Source: Azonexus sp. (GTDB taxonomy: Bacteria > Pseudomonadota > Gammaproteobacteria > Burkholderiales > Rhodocyclaceae). Taken from it: a stretch of DNA of 64,000 nucleotides. The stretch lies in assembly GCA_017983615.1 (NCBI GenBank), contig JAGOBB010000011.1, positions 1 through 64,000 of the forward strand, in the 5' to 3' direction. Below, in pieces: positions 19,358-28,801 of the stretch. How positions within the stretch are numbered: position 1 is the first letter of the stretch; every line of letters begins with the position of its first letter. The position numbers and the translations under genes are program-made. Under the pieces are notes generated by a model. That model searched no databases. It saw only the letters and a program-made list of their open reading frames with translations, and was not told the origin of the DNA.

Positions 19358-19400
19358 AAATGCTACGGTCGCCCGTTTTTTTGGGCCAAAAACAAAAAAC
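19358..19400 (+). repeat. USS-like repeat, copy 4 (abuts the cysU start)
   Basis: AAATGCTACGGTCG, CCCG, TTTTTTT, GGGCC, AAAAAC, AAAAAAC. It ends at the base before the cysU ATG, so the repeat forms the whole ribosome-binding region of that gene and no purine-rich Shine-Dalgarno site is visible. Confidence 0.85.
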
Positions 19401-20273
19401 ATGTCTGCAAAAACTCACCGCGTGTTGCCCGGCTTCGGCTTGGCGCTAGGCTACACGCTGGTCTATCTCTCGCTGCTGATCCTGCTGCCCCTCGGCGGCA
19501 TGGTCTTGAAAGCCTCCGAACTCGGCTTCGGCCAGATCATCGACATCGCCCTCGGCGAACGTTCGCTGGCAGCCTTTCGCGTGACCTTCGGCGCCTCGTT
19601 CATCGCCGCGGCGATCAATGCTTTTTTCGGGCTGATCGTGGCCTGGGTGTTGGTCCGCTACCCATTTCCCGGCAAGCGCTTCGTCGATGCGCTGGTTGAT
19701 CTGCCCTTTGCGCTGCCGACTGCCGTGGCCGGCATCACGCTGGCCACGCTGTACGCCGGCAACGGCTGGCTCGGCCAGTACCTCGAACCGCTCGGCATCA
19801 AGGTGGCCTATACGCCGCTCGGCATTGTCTTTGCGCTGACCTTCATCACCCTGCCTTTCGTCGTCCGTACCCTGCAGCCGGTGATCGAGGACATTGAAAC
19901 CGAAGTCGAGGAGGCCGCCGCTTCGCTCGGCGCGTCGCGCTGGCAGACCTTCGTCAAGGTGATCTTTCCGGCCATCTTCCCGGCCCTGCTGACCGGCTTC
20001 GCGCTGGCTTTCGCCCGGGCCGTGGGCGAATACGGCTCGGTCATCTTCATCGCCGGCAACCTGCCGCTGGTTTCGGAAATCACCCCGCTGCTGATCATCT
20101 CCAAGCTGGAACAGTACGACGTGCTCGGCGCCACGGCGCTGGCCGTGGTCATGCTGGCGCTCTCCTTCATCCTGCTGCTGGCGGTCAATGTGCTGCAATG
20201 GTGGACAGCCAATCGCCACAAGAACAATGAGCCGCTCGAAGTGACGGCGGCCAAGGCGGGGGCGGCATCATGA
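19401..20273 (+). CDS. cysU: Sulfate ABC transporter permease CysU (CysT)
   Basis: A 290-aa inner-membrane permease with about six helices and the ABC permease EAA loop ([16 protein letters not shown]). It pairs with CysW to import sulfate/thiosulfate. It overlaps cysW by 4 nt. The start is notable: the dispersed repeat abuts the ATG and there is no evident Shine-Dalgarno sequence, so initiation may rely on A-rich leader binding or be inefficient. Confidence 0.95.
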   Translation: MSAKTHRVLPGFGLALGYTLVYLSLLILLPLGGMVLKASELGFGQIIDIALGERSLAAFRVTFGASFIAAAINAFFGLIVAWVLVRYPFPGKRFVDALVDLPFALPTAVAGITLATLYAGNGWLGQYLEPLGIKVAYTPLGIVFALTFITLPFVVRTLQPVIEDIETEVEEAAASLGASRWQTFVKVIFPAIFPALLTGFALAFARAVGEYGSVIFIAGNLPLVSEITPLLIISKLEQYDVLGATALAVVMLALSFILLLAVNVLQWWTANRHKNNEPLEVTAAKAGAAS

Positions 20274-21133
20274 AATCGACGCGCGCGACACAGGAGCCGG
20301 GCTGGGTTCGCTTCGCCTTGCTGACCATCGGCCTCGGCTTCCTGTTCTTCTTCCTCGGCTTGCCGCTGGTCGCCGTTTTTGTCGAGGCGCTGGCCCAAGG
20401 CGTGCCGGTCTATCTGGAAGCTCTGAAAGAGCCGGAGACCCGCTCGGCGATCGGCCTGACGATCGGCATCGCGCTGGCCGTGCTGCCCTTCAACATCGTC
20501 TTCGGTGTCGCCGCAGCCTGGGCCATCGCCAAGTTCGACTTCAGGGGCAAGAGCCTGCTGATTACGCTGATCGACCTGCCGTTCGCGGTTTCGCCGGTGG
20601 TCGCCGGCCTGATCTTTATCCTGCTCTTCGGCTCGCAAGGCACCTTCGGGCCGTGGCTGTCCGAACACGACATCAAGATCATCTTCGCCGTGCCCGGCAT
20701 GATCCTCGCCACGCTGTTCATCACCTTCCCCTTCATCGCCCGCGAATTGATCCCGCTGATGCAGGCGCAGGGCAAGGAAGAGGAGGAGGCGGCGGTATCG
20801 CTCGGCGCCTCCGGCTGGCAGATGTTCTGGCGGGTGACCCTGCCCAACATCAAGTGGGGCCTGCTTTACGGCGTGATCCTGTCGAATGCCCGTGCGATGG
20901 GCGAGTTTGGCGCCGTGTCGGTGGTCTCCGGCCACATCCGCGGCGAAACCAACACCCTGCCGCTGCATGTCGAGATCCTCTACAACGAATACAACGCCAT
21001 TGGTGCTTTTGCCGCCGCTTCCATCCTCGCCCTGCTCGCCCTGGTCACGCTGGTCGCCAAGACCGTCGTCGAATGGCGGATGAAAAAAGAAACCGAAATG
21101 CTCAACACCGTGCTGGCCCCGGAGAAAACCTGA
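20270..21133 (+). CDS. cysW: Sulfate ABC transporter permease CysW
   Basis: A 287-aa permease with six helices and the EAA loop [19 protein letters not shown]. The [20 protein letters not shown] segment is typical of CysW. It starts within the cysU stop (ATGA) and shares one base with the cysA start, so translation is coupled through the operon. Confidence 0.95.
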   Translation: MKSTRATQEPGWVRFALLTIGLGFLFFFLGLPLVAVFVEALAQGVPVYLEALKEPETRSAIGLTIGIALAVLPFNIVFGVAAAWAIAKFDFRGKSLLITLIDLPFAVSPVVAGLIFILLFGSQGTFGPWLSEHDIKIIFAVPGMILATLFITFPFIARELIPLMQAQGKEEEEAAVSLGASGWQMFWRVTLPNIKWGLLYGVILSNARAMGEFGAVSVVSGHIRGETNTLPLHVEILYNEYNAIGAFAAASILALLALVTLVAKTVVEWRMKKETEMLNTVLAPEKT

Positions 21134-22227
21134 TGAGTATTGAAATCCGCAACATCTCCAAGCGCTTTGGCAATTTCGTCGCGCTCGACAACATCAACCT
21201 CGATATCCCGACCGGCGAGCTGGTTGCCTTGCTCGGCCCGTCTGGCTGCGGCAAGACGACCCTGCTGCGCATCATCGCCGGGATGGAGACAGCCGATCAG
21301 GGAGAAATTCTCTTTTCCGGCGCCGAGGCCACCCACCTGCATGCCCGCGACCGCAATGTCGGCTTTGTCTTCCAGCACTACGCGCTGTTTCGTCACATGA
21401 CGGTGTTCGAGAACGTCGCCTTCGGCCTGCGCGTCAAGCCGCGCAAGGAGCGGCCGTCCGAGGCCGACATCAAGCGCCGGGTGATGGAACTGCTCGGCCT
21501 GGTCCAGCTCGACTGGCTGGCCGACCGCTACCCGTCGCAGCTGTCCGGCGGCCAGCGTCAGCGCATCGCGCTGGCCCGCGCCCTGGCCGTTGAACCGAAA
21601 GTGCTGCTGCTCGATGAACCCTTCGGCGCCCTCGATACCAAGGTGCGCAAGGAATTGCGCCGCTGGTTGCGCCGCCTGCACGACGAGATGCACATCTCCA
21701 GCGTTTTTGTCACACACGATCAGGAAGAGGCGCTCGAAGTCGCCGACCGGGTGGTCGTCATGAACCACGGCAAGATCGAGCAGATCGGCTCGCCCGACGA
21801 GGTCTATTCCAGCCCGGCCTCGCCATTCGTCTACCAGTTCCTTGGCAACGTGAACGTCTTCCACAGCCGGCAACAGGGCTGCTATGCCGAAGTCGAACGC
21901 AACGAAGTCGGCGAGAAGGCAACCGCCTTCGTCCGCCCGCACGATATCGACATCAGTCATCAGCCAAGCGAAGAAGGCCTGCAGGCGACCGTCCAGCACG
22001 TCCATCCGATCGGACCGGTGGTTCGCATCGAGCTGCTGCATGGCAGCGAGATCGTCGAGGTCGAGCTGTCGCGCGAGCGGCACGAGACACTGCAACTGGC
22101 GGTCGGCCAGGCGGTCTGGTTCCGGCCGCGCCAGATGAAAGTGTTCGGTGGTGACCAAATGCTATCCCCCGAGGGGACTTCCTTCGGGGCGCGGTCGGCC
22201 CCTGAAAAGCAGGCATTTTTGTTCTGA
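21133..22227 (+). CDS. cysA: Sulfate/thiosulfate import ATP-binding protein CysA
   Basis: A 364-aa ABC ATPase: Walker [13 protein letters not shown], signature [15 protein letters not shown], Walker [13 protein letters not shown], switch His in VTHDQ, then a C-terminal regulatory (TOBE-like) domain from about residue 240. It starts one base inside cysW. The last ~20 residues, from [10 protein letters not shown], are encoded by a hairpin-rich, G/C-tract segment (22160-22206) unlike the rest and may be an acquired tail. Total length is nonetheless normal for CysA. Confidence 0.95.
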   Translation: MSIEIRNISKRFGNFVALDNINLDIPTGELVALLGPSGCGKTTLLRIIAGMETADQGEILFSGAEATHLHARDRNVGFVFQHYALFRHMTVFENVAFGLRVKPRKERPSEADIKRRVMELLGLVQLDWLADRYPSQLSGGQRQRIALARALAVEPKVLLLDEPFGALDTKVRKELRRWLRRLHDEMHISSVFVTHDQEEALEVADRVVVMNHGKIEQIGSPDEVYSSPASPFVYQFLGNVNVFHSRQQGCYAEVERNEVGEKATAFVRPHDIDISHQPSEEGLQATVQHVHPIGPVVRIELLHGSEIVEVELSRERHETLQLAVGQAVWFRPRQMKVFGGDQMLSPEGTSFGARSAPEKQAFLF

Positions 22228-22260
22228 TCCAGATCGGGGAAGGGCGTCGCGGGCGGATGT

Positions 22261-22266
22261 TATAAT
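22261..22266 (+). promoter_or_regulatory. -10 element upstream of hemA
   Basis: A perfect TATAAT 33 nt before the hemA GTG, in the 72-nt gap after cysA. No good -35 hexamer is seen at 16-18 nt spacing, so an activator may be needed. Confidence 0.5.
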
Positions 22267-22299
22267 CGGCCCCCATTTAGTGCGCGCCAGCCCAATCCG

Positions 22300-23550
22300 G
22301 TGATCTTTACCCTCGGCATCAACCATCATTCGGCCCCTCTCGCCATCCGCGAACGGGTGGCTTTTGGCGCCGACAAGTTGCCGCATGCGCTGGCCGACCT
22401 GACCAGCGACCGGCCGGTGCGCGAGGCGGCGATCCTCTCCACCTGCAACCGCACCGAAATCTACTGCGCCGCCGAATCGCCCGAAGTCGTCATCGACTGG
22501 CTGGCCCACTACCACCAGGTTGGCCGCGACGAATTGGCGCCTTACATCTACACCCACGACCAGCCGGAAGCGATCCGCCATGCCTTTCGCGTCGCCAGCG
22601 GTCTCGACTCGATGGTCATCGGCGAACCGCAGATTCTCGGCCAGATGAAGGATGCGGTACGGGCTGCCGAAGAAAACGGCACGCTCGGGACCCAGTTGCA
22701 CAAACTCTTCCAGCGCGCCTTCTCGGTGGCCAAGGAAGTCCGCAGCACGACGGCGATCGGCGCCAATATCGTCTCGATGGCCGCCGCCGGCGTGCATCTG
22801 GCCGAACGCATTTTCGAGTCGATTGCCGGCCAGCGCATCCTGTTCATCGGCGCCGGCGAAATGATCGAACTGTGCGCCGCCCACTTCTGCGCCGGCCAAC
22901 CCAAGCAGGTCACCATCGCCAACCGTACGCTGGAACGCGGCCGGGCGCTGGCCGAGCGCTATGGCGGCACGGCCATTCGTCTCGACGAACTGGGTGAGCA
23001 CCTGTCTGCCCACGACATCGTCGTCTCATGTACTGCCAGTCCGCTGCCGATCATCGGCCTGGGCATGGTTGAACGGGCGATCAAGATTCGTCGCCACCGG
23101 CCGATGTTCATGGTCGACCTTGCGGTGCCGCGCGACATCGAGGAAGAAGTCGGCGAACTTGACGATATCTTCCTCTACACCGTCGACGATCTGGCGCAGG
23201 TTGTCGAAAGTGGTCTCGAATCCAGGCAGGCCGCCGTGGTCGAGGCTGAAGGCATCATTGCCAACCGGGTGCAGGATTTCCTGGGTTGGCTGGTGTCACG
23301 CGATACTGTCCCGGTCATCCGCTCGTTGCGCGACTCGGCCGAACGCATGCGCCGGCACGAGATGGAACATGCGCTGAAATTGCTGGCCAAGGGCGAGGCG
23401 CCGGAAAAGGTGCTCGAACATCTGTCCTTGCGGCTGACCAACAAGTTCCTGCACGCGCCAACGCAGACGCTGAATTCTGCCGACGGCAACGAGCGTGCCG
23501 ATCTGCAGGGCGCCGCGGCACGCCTGTTTCACCTGCACACGCAGGATTAA
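22300..23550 (+). CDS. hemA: Glutamyl-tRNA reductase
   Basis: A 416-aa HemA, first committed step of the C5 tetrapyrrole pathway (glutamyl-tRNA to glutamate-1-semialdehyde). The N-terminus [15 protein letters not shown], catalytic cysteine in [14 protein letters not shown]-binding [10 protein letters not shown] and C-terminal dimer helices are all present. It starts with GTG at 22300, the only start that retains LGINH at the expected distance. Its stop overlaps the convergent diguanylate cyclase gene by 4 nt. In many proteobacteria hemA is directly followed by prfA-prmC; here a minus-strand gene has come between them. Confidence 0.96.
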   Translation: MIFTLGINHHSAPLAIRERVAFGADKLPHALADLTSDRPVREAAILSTCNRTEIYCAAESPEVVIDWLAHYHQVGRDELAPYIYTHDQPEAIRHAFRVASGLDSMVIGEPQILGQMKDAVRAAEENGTLGTQLHKLFQRAFSVAKEVRSTTAIGANIVSMAAAGVHLAERIFESIAGQRILFIGAGEMIELCAAHFCAGQPKQVTIANRTLERGRALAERYGGTAIRLDELGEHLSAHDIVVSCTASPLPIIGLGMVERAIKIRRHRPMFMVDLAVPRDIEEEVGELDDIFLYTVDDLAQVVESGLESRQAAVVEAEGIIANRVQDFLGWLVSRDTVPVIRSLRDSAERMRRHEMEHALKLLAKGEAPEKVLEHLSLRLTNKFLHAPTQTLNSADGNERADLQGAAARLFHLHTQD

Positions 23551-25178
23551 GAGTCCGCTTCCTGTCGTTTCCTGCCGGCCGTAACGATCCGGTTCCGACC
23601 GTCGCGTTTAGCCTGTAGCAAGGCCGCATCGGCCGCCTCGATCAGCGAACTGCCGGTCAGATGGGCGGGAATGGCGGCAACCCCGCAACTGAAGCTGGCT
23701 CGCAAGGCACCCCGGGCGTGGGCGTGTGGCAGCTCTGCAAAATCCTCGCGGATGCGGTCGAGCAGGACGATGGCCTGGCCAACTTCGACGCCGCCGAGCG
23801 CGACAATGAATTCCTCGCCGCCGTAACGGCCGATCAGATCGGTATTGCGCAGGCGGCCGCGCAACAGCCAGGCCAGGCTGCGGATGACCTGGTCGCCAAC
23901 CGGATGGCCGTAGGTGTCGTTGATCGACTTGAAGCGGTCGATATCGATCATCGCCACTGAGAGATGGCCTGCCGGCAGGGCGCGGCGCAGCATCTGCTCA
24001 AGATGCTCCTTGGAAGCCGAGTGGTTGAGCAGGCCGGTCAGGCTGTCGTGCCGGCCGGAGCGCAGCATGTCGCGGTAGCGCTCGATCTTGGTCTTGACCA
24101 CCGAGGCAAGGATGATCGGGTTGGCCGGCTTGGTCAGGAACTGGTCGCCGCCCAGGCGCAGCGCTTCGACCTGCTGCGCGATGTCGGTCTCGCCGGACAG
24201 GTAGATGACAGGCAGCGACTGGTATTCCGGAATCTGGCGCAACGCCCGGGTGACCTCGACGCCAGTGCAGAAGGGCATGTGCATGTCCATCAGGATGGCG
24301 TGCGGGCGGTATTCGGCGGTCGCCTGGAGGAGCACCAGTGGCGTGTTGATCGCCCGGCTGTCGATGCCATGCAGGTCGAGGGCGCGCTGGATGTGCGCGA
24401 CGGCGGTGCGCGAGTCCTCGACGATCAGCACGCGATGGGTTTCCTGTTCGCGGCTTTCGACCAGGTCGAGAATGCGCGACAGGATGTCGCTGAGCTTGAT
24501 TTCGGCAGGAATGCAGACGTTGGCGCCGGCCCGCTGCAGGCCGACGATGGCTTCCAGCGACGAGGGCACTGACAGGCAGTAAACGTAGCTGGTCACGAAC
24601 AGCGCCTTCAGCCGTTCGATGGCGGCGACGGCCGGCGGGGGGTAGATGCGGTCTTCGTGGTCCGGGATGAAGATCAGCGCCAGCGGGCTGTCGGCCAGCT
24701 CCGGCACGTCATCCCAGCCGGCAGCGTGGGCCTTGAAGCCGTAAAACGACAGTTGTTCGACCAGCGCGGCAGTCCACGGATGGGCCGGGCGGGAAATGAT
24801 CAGGATATTGCGCTGGCGAACCCAGCGCTCGCGCTCCTCGTCCTCGCTGTCGGTCAGTCGCTTGGCGATGACGGCAGGCGTTTCGTGCTGTCGGAGTACG
24901 CGCAGGATGGTGTTCAACTGCTGGCTGATTCCCTCGGCCTGCGTTTCCGGGACCGGGTGCGTGGCGCTGTCGTTAAACAGTGCCAGCGCACGGTTCTCCA
25001 GCTCCTCGCAGGCACTGGCCAGGCCGGGCAGGTTCTGCTGGCTCAAACGTTCGGTCAGGCCGTTCAGCGACAGCGTGAATTCGATGAACTGATCGAAGTC
25101 GCCGCTGTTGCAGTAGCTTTGCCAGCGCAGTTCTAGCGTTTCAGCCAGTGCGATCAGGGAGTGGGAAACAGTTTTCAT
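23547..25178 (-). CDS. Response regulator with GGDEF diguanylate cyclase domain
   Basis: A 543-aa cytoplasmic protein. An N-terminal helical region (~1-120) precedes a receiver-like segment, with a second, canonical receiver ([18 protein letters not shown], acceptor Asp in ILMDMHMPF, Lys in LTKPANP). A GGDEF domain (active-site GGEEF in [11 protein letters not shown]) with [14 protein letters not shown] ends it. It should make c-di-GMP on phosphorylation by an unknown kinase. No RxxD inhibitory site is clear before GGEEF. The gene sits between hemA and prfA on the opposite strand, interrupting a commonly conserved hemA-prfA-prmC order. Confidence 0.9.
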   Translation of the reverse strand: MKTVSHSLIALAETLELRWQSYCNSGDFDQFIEFTLSLNGLTERLSQQNLPGLASACEELENRALALFNDSATHPVPETQAEGISQQLNTILRVLRQHETPAVIAKRLTDSEDEERERWVRQRNILIISRPAHPWTAALVEQLSFYGFKAHAAGWDDVPELADSPLALIFIPDHEDRIYPPPAVAAIERLKALFVTSYVYCLSVPSSLEAIVGLQRAGANVCIPAEIKLSDILSRILDLVESREQETHRVLIVEDSRTAVAHIQRALDLHGIDSRAINTPLVLLQATAEYRPHAILMDMHMPFCTGVEVTRALRQIPEYQSLPVIYLSGETDIAQQVEALRLGGDQFLTKPANPIILASVVKTKIERYRDMLRSGRHDSLTGLLNHSASKEHLEQMLRRALPAGHLSVAMIDIDRFKSINDTYGHPVGDQVIRSLAWLLRGRLRNTDLIGRYGGEEFIVALGGVEVGQAIVLLDRIREDFAELPHAHARGALRASFSCGVAAIPAHLTGSSLIEAADAALLQAKRDGRNRIVTAGRKRQEADS

Positions 25179-25310
25179 GAGATAGGCATTTTGGACGGGT
25201 GATTATCCGGCCATACCTCGTTGCTGGCAATCGCCATCCATCGCCGATGAGCGGCGTTCTCGGGTACCATTACGCCCCCTTGGTCCCTTTCTCTGGTTAT
25301 CCCGTTCAAA

Positions 25311-26393
25311 ATGAAATCGAGCATCCGCCAAAAACTGGAGTTGCTGGTCGATCGTCTCGATGAAATCGACCGCATGCTGTCGGCACCCAGCACGGCCAAC
25401 GACATGGACCAGTTCCGCAAGCTGTCCCGCGAACGCTCGGAAATCGAGCCGGTGATCATCCAGTTCAATGCCTTCCGCCAGGCCGAAAACGATCTGGCCG
25501 AGGCCGAGGCGATGCGCGACGATCCGGAGATGCGCGACTTCGCCGAAGAGGAAATCGCCGCCGCCAAGGCGCGCCTGCCCGAGCTCGAAATCGAGTTGCA
25601 GAAGCTGCTGCTGCCCAAGGACCCCAACGACGACCGCAATGTGCTGCTGGAAATTCGCGCCGGCACCGGTGGCGACGAGTCGGCGCTGTTCGCCGGCGAC
25701 CTGTTCCGGATGTATTCGCGCTACGCCGAACGCCAGCGTTGGCAGGTCGAAGTGCTGTCGGCCAGTGAATCGGAACTCGGCGGCTATCGCGAAATCATCT
25801 GCCGGCTGGCCGGCAACGGCGCCTATTCGCGGCTGAAGTTCGAATCGGGCGGCCACCGCGTCCAGCGCGTGCCGGAAACCGAGACCCAGGGCCGCATCCA
25901 TACCTCGGCATGCACCGTCGCGGTGATGCCAGAAGCCGACGAGGTCGAGGACGTCAATCTCAACCCGGCCGATTTGCGCATTGACACCTTCCGCGCCTCA
26001 GGCGCCGGCGGCCAGCACATCAACAAGACCGACTCGGCGGTGCGCATCACGCACATCCCGACCGGCATCGTCGCCGAATGCCAGGATGGCCGTTCGCAGC
26101 ACGCCAACAAGGCCTCGGCCATGCGCGTGCTGGCGGCGCGGATCAAGGATGTCCAGGTGCGCGCCCAGCAGAGCCACATCGCCAGCACCCGCAAGAGCCT
26201 GATCGGCTCCGGCGACCGTTCCGAGCGTATCCGCACCTACAACTTCCCGCAGGGGAGGATCACCGACCACCGGATCAACCTGACGCTGTACAAGATAGCC
26301 GCGATCATGGACGGTGACATGGACGAACTGCTCGGTGCGCTGGCCGCCGAACATCAGGCAGACCTGCTGGCCGAACTCGCCGAGCAGCAATGA
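25311..26393 (+). CDS. prfA: Peptide chain release factor 1
   Basis: A 360-aa RF1, ending translation at UAA/UAG. The PxT-type codon-recognition region is visible at [15 protein letters not shown] and the catalytic GGQ in [15 protein letters not shown], whose glutamine is methylated by the next gene product. Its stop overlaps the prmC ATG (ATGA). Start ATG at 25311 gives family length. Confidence 0.97.
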   Translation: MKSSIRQKLELLVDRLDEIDRMLSAPSTANDMDQFRKLSRERSEIEPVIIQFNAFRQAENDLAEAEAMRDDPEMRDFAEEEIAAAKARLPELEIELQKLLLPKDPNDDRNVLLEIRAGTGGDESALFAGDLFRMYSRYAERQRWQVEVLSASESELGGYREIICRLAGNGAYSRLKFESGGHRVQRVPETETQGRIHTSACTVAVMPEADEVEDVNLNPADLRIDTFRASGAGGQHINKTDSAVRITHIPTGIVAECQDGRSQHANKASAMRVLAARIKDVQVRAQQSHIASTRKSLIGSGDRSERIRTYNFPQGRITDHRINLTLYKIAAIMDGDMDELLGALAAEHQADLLAELAEQQ

Positions 26394-27202
26394 CGCTGGG
26401 CGAGGCAATGGCTTGGGTACGTGGCAAAATCGACCGCCTCGACGCCCGCCTGTTGCTCGAACACGCCACCGGCTGCACGCACACCGACCTGCTGGCGCGA
26501 CCGGAAACGCCGGTCATCGGCCCGGCCTGGGAGCAGTTTGCCGAGTGGGTGGAACGCCGCGCCGCTGGTGAGCCGCTGGCCTACCTGACTGGCGAGGCCG
26601 AATTCCGTGGCCGGGTCTTCCAGGTCTCGCCGGCGGTACTGATCCCGCGCCCCGAAACCGAGGTGCTGATCGATCTGGCGCTGGAGAAAATGCGTGGCCT
26701 GTCAGCGCCGACAGTGGTCGATCTCGGCACCGGCTCGGGCATCGTCGCCATTTCGCTGGCGCTGGAATGCCCGGCGGCGACGATTGCTACGGTCGACCTC
26801 TCCAAAGAGGCCATTTCCGTGGCCCGCAACAACGCCGGCCGGCTGGGCGCCAGGGTCGAATTTCACGAAGGCGACTGGTTTGGCCCGCTGGCCGGCCGGT
26901 GTTTCGATCTGATCGTCTCCAACCCGCCCTACGTCGCCGATGGCGATCCGCACCTGACCCTCAACGGCTTGCCGTTCGAGCCGCAGATGGCGCTGACCGA
27001 CGGGGGCGATGGCCTTGAATGCATCCGCCGCATTGTCGCCGCGGCACCGGCCCACCTGAACCCCGGCGGCTGGCTGCTGTTCGAGCATGGTTACGACCAG
27101 GGCGAGGCGAGCCGGAACTTATTGACCGCTGCCGGGTTCAAATCGGCATCCACTTTCCCCGACCTGGCCGGCATCGACCGTGTCTCAGGCGCCCATCTTT
27201 AA
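26390..27202 (+). CDS. prmC: Release factor glutamine methyltransferase
   Basis: A 270-aa SAM-dependent enzyme methylating the GGQ glutamine of RF1/RF2. The SAM loop is [14 protein letters not shown] and the catalytic NPPY motif is [10 protein letters not shown]. An N-terminal helical substrate domain of ~75 residues is present. It is coupled to prfA by a 4-nt overlap and is followed by grxD after 12 nt. A core match to the dispersed repeat (26783) encodes IATVDLS in the SAM-fold strand. Confidence 0.96.
   Translation: MTLGEAMAWVRGKIDRLDARLLLEHATGCTHTDLLARPETPVIGPAWEQFAEWVERRAAGEPLAYLTGEAEFRGRVFQVSPAVLIPRPETEVLIDLALEKMRGLSAPTVVDLGTGSGIVAISLALECPAATIATVDLSKEAISVARNNAGRLGARVEFHEGDWFGPLAGRCFDLIVSNPPYVADGDPHLTLNGLPFEPQMALTDGGDGLECIRRIVAAAPAHLNPGGWLLFEHGYDQGEASRNLLTAAGFKSASTFPDLAGIDRVSGAHL
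26783..26795 (+). repeat. Core-only match to the USS-like repeat (inside prmC)
   Basis: ATTGCTACGGTCG without the second A-rich tract. It encodes part of a conserved strand of the methyltransferase fold, so it may simply be coding sequence. Confidence 0.3.
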
Positions 27203-27214
27203 TCTGGAGAAATC

Positions 27215-27535
27215 ATGTCCGACGTTCAACAACGCATCCACGCCACCGTGACCGGCAACCCGGTCGTCCTCTACATGAAGGGCGATGCCCGCTTCCCGCA
27301 GTGCGGCTTTTCGGCCACTGCCGTGCAGATCCTCAAGGTCTGCGGCGTCGAGGATTTCGTCACCGTCAATGTGCTGGCCGACGAGGAGATCCGCAATGGC
27401 GTCAAGGAATACGCCAACTGGCCGACCATTCCGCAGCTCTACATCAAGGGCGAGTTCGTCGGCGGCTGCGACATCATGAAAGAGATGTACCAGACCGGCG
27501 AACTTCAGCAATTGCTGGAAGGCATCGCCGCCTGA
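27215..27535 (+). CDS. grxD: Monothiol glutaredoxin, Grx4 type
   Basis: A 106-aa monothiol glutaredoxin with the CGFS active site (QCGFSATAVQIL), WPTIPQLYIKGEFVGG and the GCDIM glutathione-binding segment. These proteins carry [2Fe-2S] clusters bridged by glutathione and help Fe-S delivery. It is the last gene of prfA-prmC-grxD, with a strong terminator 19 nt later. Confidence 0.96.
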   Translation: MSDVQQRIHATVTGNPVVLYMKGDARFPQCGFSATAVQILKVCGVEDFVTVNVLADEEIRNGVKEYANWPTIPQLYIKGEFVGGCDIMKEMYQTGELQQLLEGIAA

Positions 27536-27553
27536 TTCCGGCTTGCCAACATT

Positions 27554-27581
27554 AAAAAGCCCGCCGGTTGGCGGGCTTTTT
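27554..27581. terminator. Bidirectional terminator after grxD
   Basis: The 12-bp perfect stem AAAAAGCCCGCC / GGCGGGCTTTTT with loop GGTT serves grxD (plus) and the cytochrome c gene (minus). Confidence 0.9.
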
Positions 27582-27602
27582 CGTTTGGAAGACAGGCACC
27601 GG

Positions 27603-28079
27603 TCAGCGATTCATCTCGACGGTGCGGGCGTCCAGATAGGTCTTGATCGCCCAAACGGCTTCCTCGGTGAAGACACTGCTGTAACCCGGCATGGTGTAAC
27701 GACCTTCGCCGGTTTTCTTGCCATTCTGCGTGATATCCCGGAAATACTCGTCGGTGTCGTTCAGGCAGGCAGTCTGCTGCTCTTTCTTCATGCCGATGCA
27801 GTCCTTGGTAACTGCCAGGAGGTCGGGCGCGACACCGCCAGAAATGGCATTCAGCCCGTGACAGCCGGCGCAGTTGTGCAGGTAGCCGTCAGCACCGATG
27901 GCAATGGCCTTGGCATTGCCGCGGTACGGGTTTATTTTGCCCGATCCCGGGGCGACAGGCGCCAAGCCCGTCGTGTCGAGCGGATGCGGCGTCACGTCGC
28001 CGTGGGCCAGCACGTTGAGCGAAAACAGTACAGCAAGGAGTCCGGTGAGCGGCAGGCACCAATTCGGGCGGGATTTCAA
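27603..28079 (-). CDS. Periplasmic cytochrome c, PedF-like (c-550)
   Basis: A 158-aa secreted monoheme cytochrome c. The start is taken as TTG at 28079: GGAGA lies 6-7 nt upstream and the next ~25 residues form a signal peptide ending LAHG. The upstream open frame to 28298 is antisense of a repeat region and lacks a signal. Heme motif CAGCH lies in NCAGCHGLNAISGG and a distal Met in YTMPGY. The opening DVTPHPLDTTGLAP and NPYRGNAKAIAIGADGY match what I know of PedF-type c-550 that accepts electrons from PQQ alcohol dehydrogenases. No PQQ dehydrogenase is nearby, but a PQQ-associated propeller gene is at 32083. Confidence 0.8.
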   Translation of the reverse strand: MKSRPNWCLPLTGLLAVLFSLNVLAHGDVTPHPLDTTGLAPVAPGSGKINPYRGNAKAIAIGADGYLHNCAGCHGLNAISGGVAPDLLAVTKDCIGMKKEQQTACLNDTDEYFRDITQNGKKTGEGRYTMPGYSSVFTEEAVWAIKTYLDARTVEMNR

Positions 28080-28106
28080 GGGTGTTCTCCAGTAACTTGA
28101 ATTATT

Positions 28107-28126
28107 GCGATCCCTGACAGGATCGC
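28107..28126. promoter_or_regulatory. Inverted repeat upstream of the cytochrome c gene
   Basis: GCGATCCctgacaGGATCGC, a perfect 7-bp inverted repeat, lies 28 nt before the TTG start. It could be an operator or a 5'-leader hairpin; no regulator can be named. Confidence 0.45.
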
Positions 28127-28254
28127 TTTGGGAAAAGCTGGATGTTACTTCGTTGAGAACGATTGGTGGAACTGAAATTCCGCGGCCGGGGCGAGGGCCG
28201 TATCCAGTCGGCGCAACCGGGCGATTCGGAATTGGTTGAAAGTCCTGGGCAGCG

Positions 28255-28303
28255 GAAAAATTTCGATTTTGGCCAAAATATCCGGCTGACCGTAGCATTT
28301 GGC
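28255..28303 (-). repeat. USS-like repeat, copy 5 (intergenic)
   Basis: Minus strand: AAATGCTACGGTCA, GCCGG, ATATTTT, GGCC, AAAATCGAAATTTTT. It lies just after the OsmC gene stop in the 229-nt gap before the cytochrome c gene. Confidence 0.85.
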
Positions 28304-28308
28304 CTGTT

Positions 28309-28686
28309 TCAGGCCTCGGCTACCTGGAATTCGATGTCGCCGCCGTCGATGACGATTTCCTTGACCGCGCAATGGGCGATGCTGTCCAGTACGGCGGCCT
28401 TCTGCTCGGCGCTGAATTGTTCCGGGAAGCGGACTTCGGTCTTGAATCTGCCCAGCGTCAGCGGGCCGCCGGGGCCGGCAAAGGGCTTGCAGCCAATTTC
28501 GATACCTTCCGCCGGAATCCCCAGTTCCTTGCACGCCTTCTTGGCATAGACGGCGGCGCAAGCGGCCAGCGAGGCGTAGAAGGCTTCGAGCGGGTTCATC
28601 AGCGAGCCATTCACGGCGTAGTTCGCTTCGTGCTTGCTGCTGCTGACCTTGATCAGCGGGCTGTTGTCGACAACGGTGGAGTACAT
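28309..28686 (-). CDS. OsmC family protein
   Basis: A 125-aa OsmC/Ohr-superfamily protein. One conserved cysteine lies in SLAACAAVYAKKA and another in IAHCAVKE, as in OsmC-type thiol peroxidases. The protein is shorter than classical Ohr and most like the YhfA/general OsmC group, so organic peroxide reduction is plausible but unproven. It is single on the minus strand with an A/T-rich palindromic region upstream. Confidence 0.8.
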   Translation of the reverse strand: MYSTVVDNSPLIKVSSSKHEANYAVNGSLMNPLEAFYASLAACAAVYAKKACKELGIPAEGIEIGCKPFAGPGGPLTLGRFKTEVRFPEQFSAEQKAAVLDSIAHCAVKEIVIDGGDIEFQVAEA

Positions 28687-28707
28687 GCGCTTGGTCCTGA
28701 CAGATTA

Positions 28708-28729
28708 AATATCAACATTTGCTAATATT
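28708..28729. promoter_or_regulatory. Imperfect A/T-rich palindrome upstream of the OsmC gene
   Basis: Half-site AATATyArCA occurs on both strands (16 of 22 positions symmetric), 22-43 nt before the start codon. This is the kind of site used by small winged-helix repressors such as the ArsR family. The regulator is not in the window. Confidence 0.4.
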
Positions 28730-28755
28730 GTAATCCGCTAATTCAATCGGCGCAA

Positions 28756-28785
28756 AAAAACCGCCGGTGGAGGCCGGCGGTTTTT
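28756..28785 (-). terminator. Terminator of argH
   Basis: The 12-bp stem AAAAACCGCCGG / CCGGCGGTTTTT with a 6-nt loop lies 17 nt after the argH stop (minus strand), with A/T runs on both sides. Confidence 0.88.
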
Positions 28786-28801
28786 GGGGTGAAGCGGTCG
28801 A

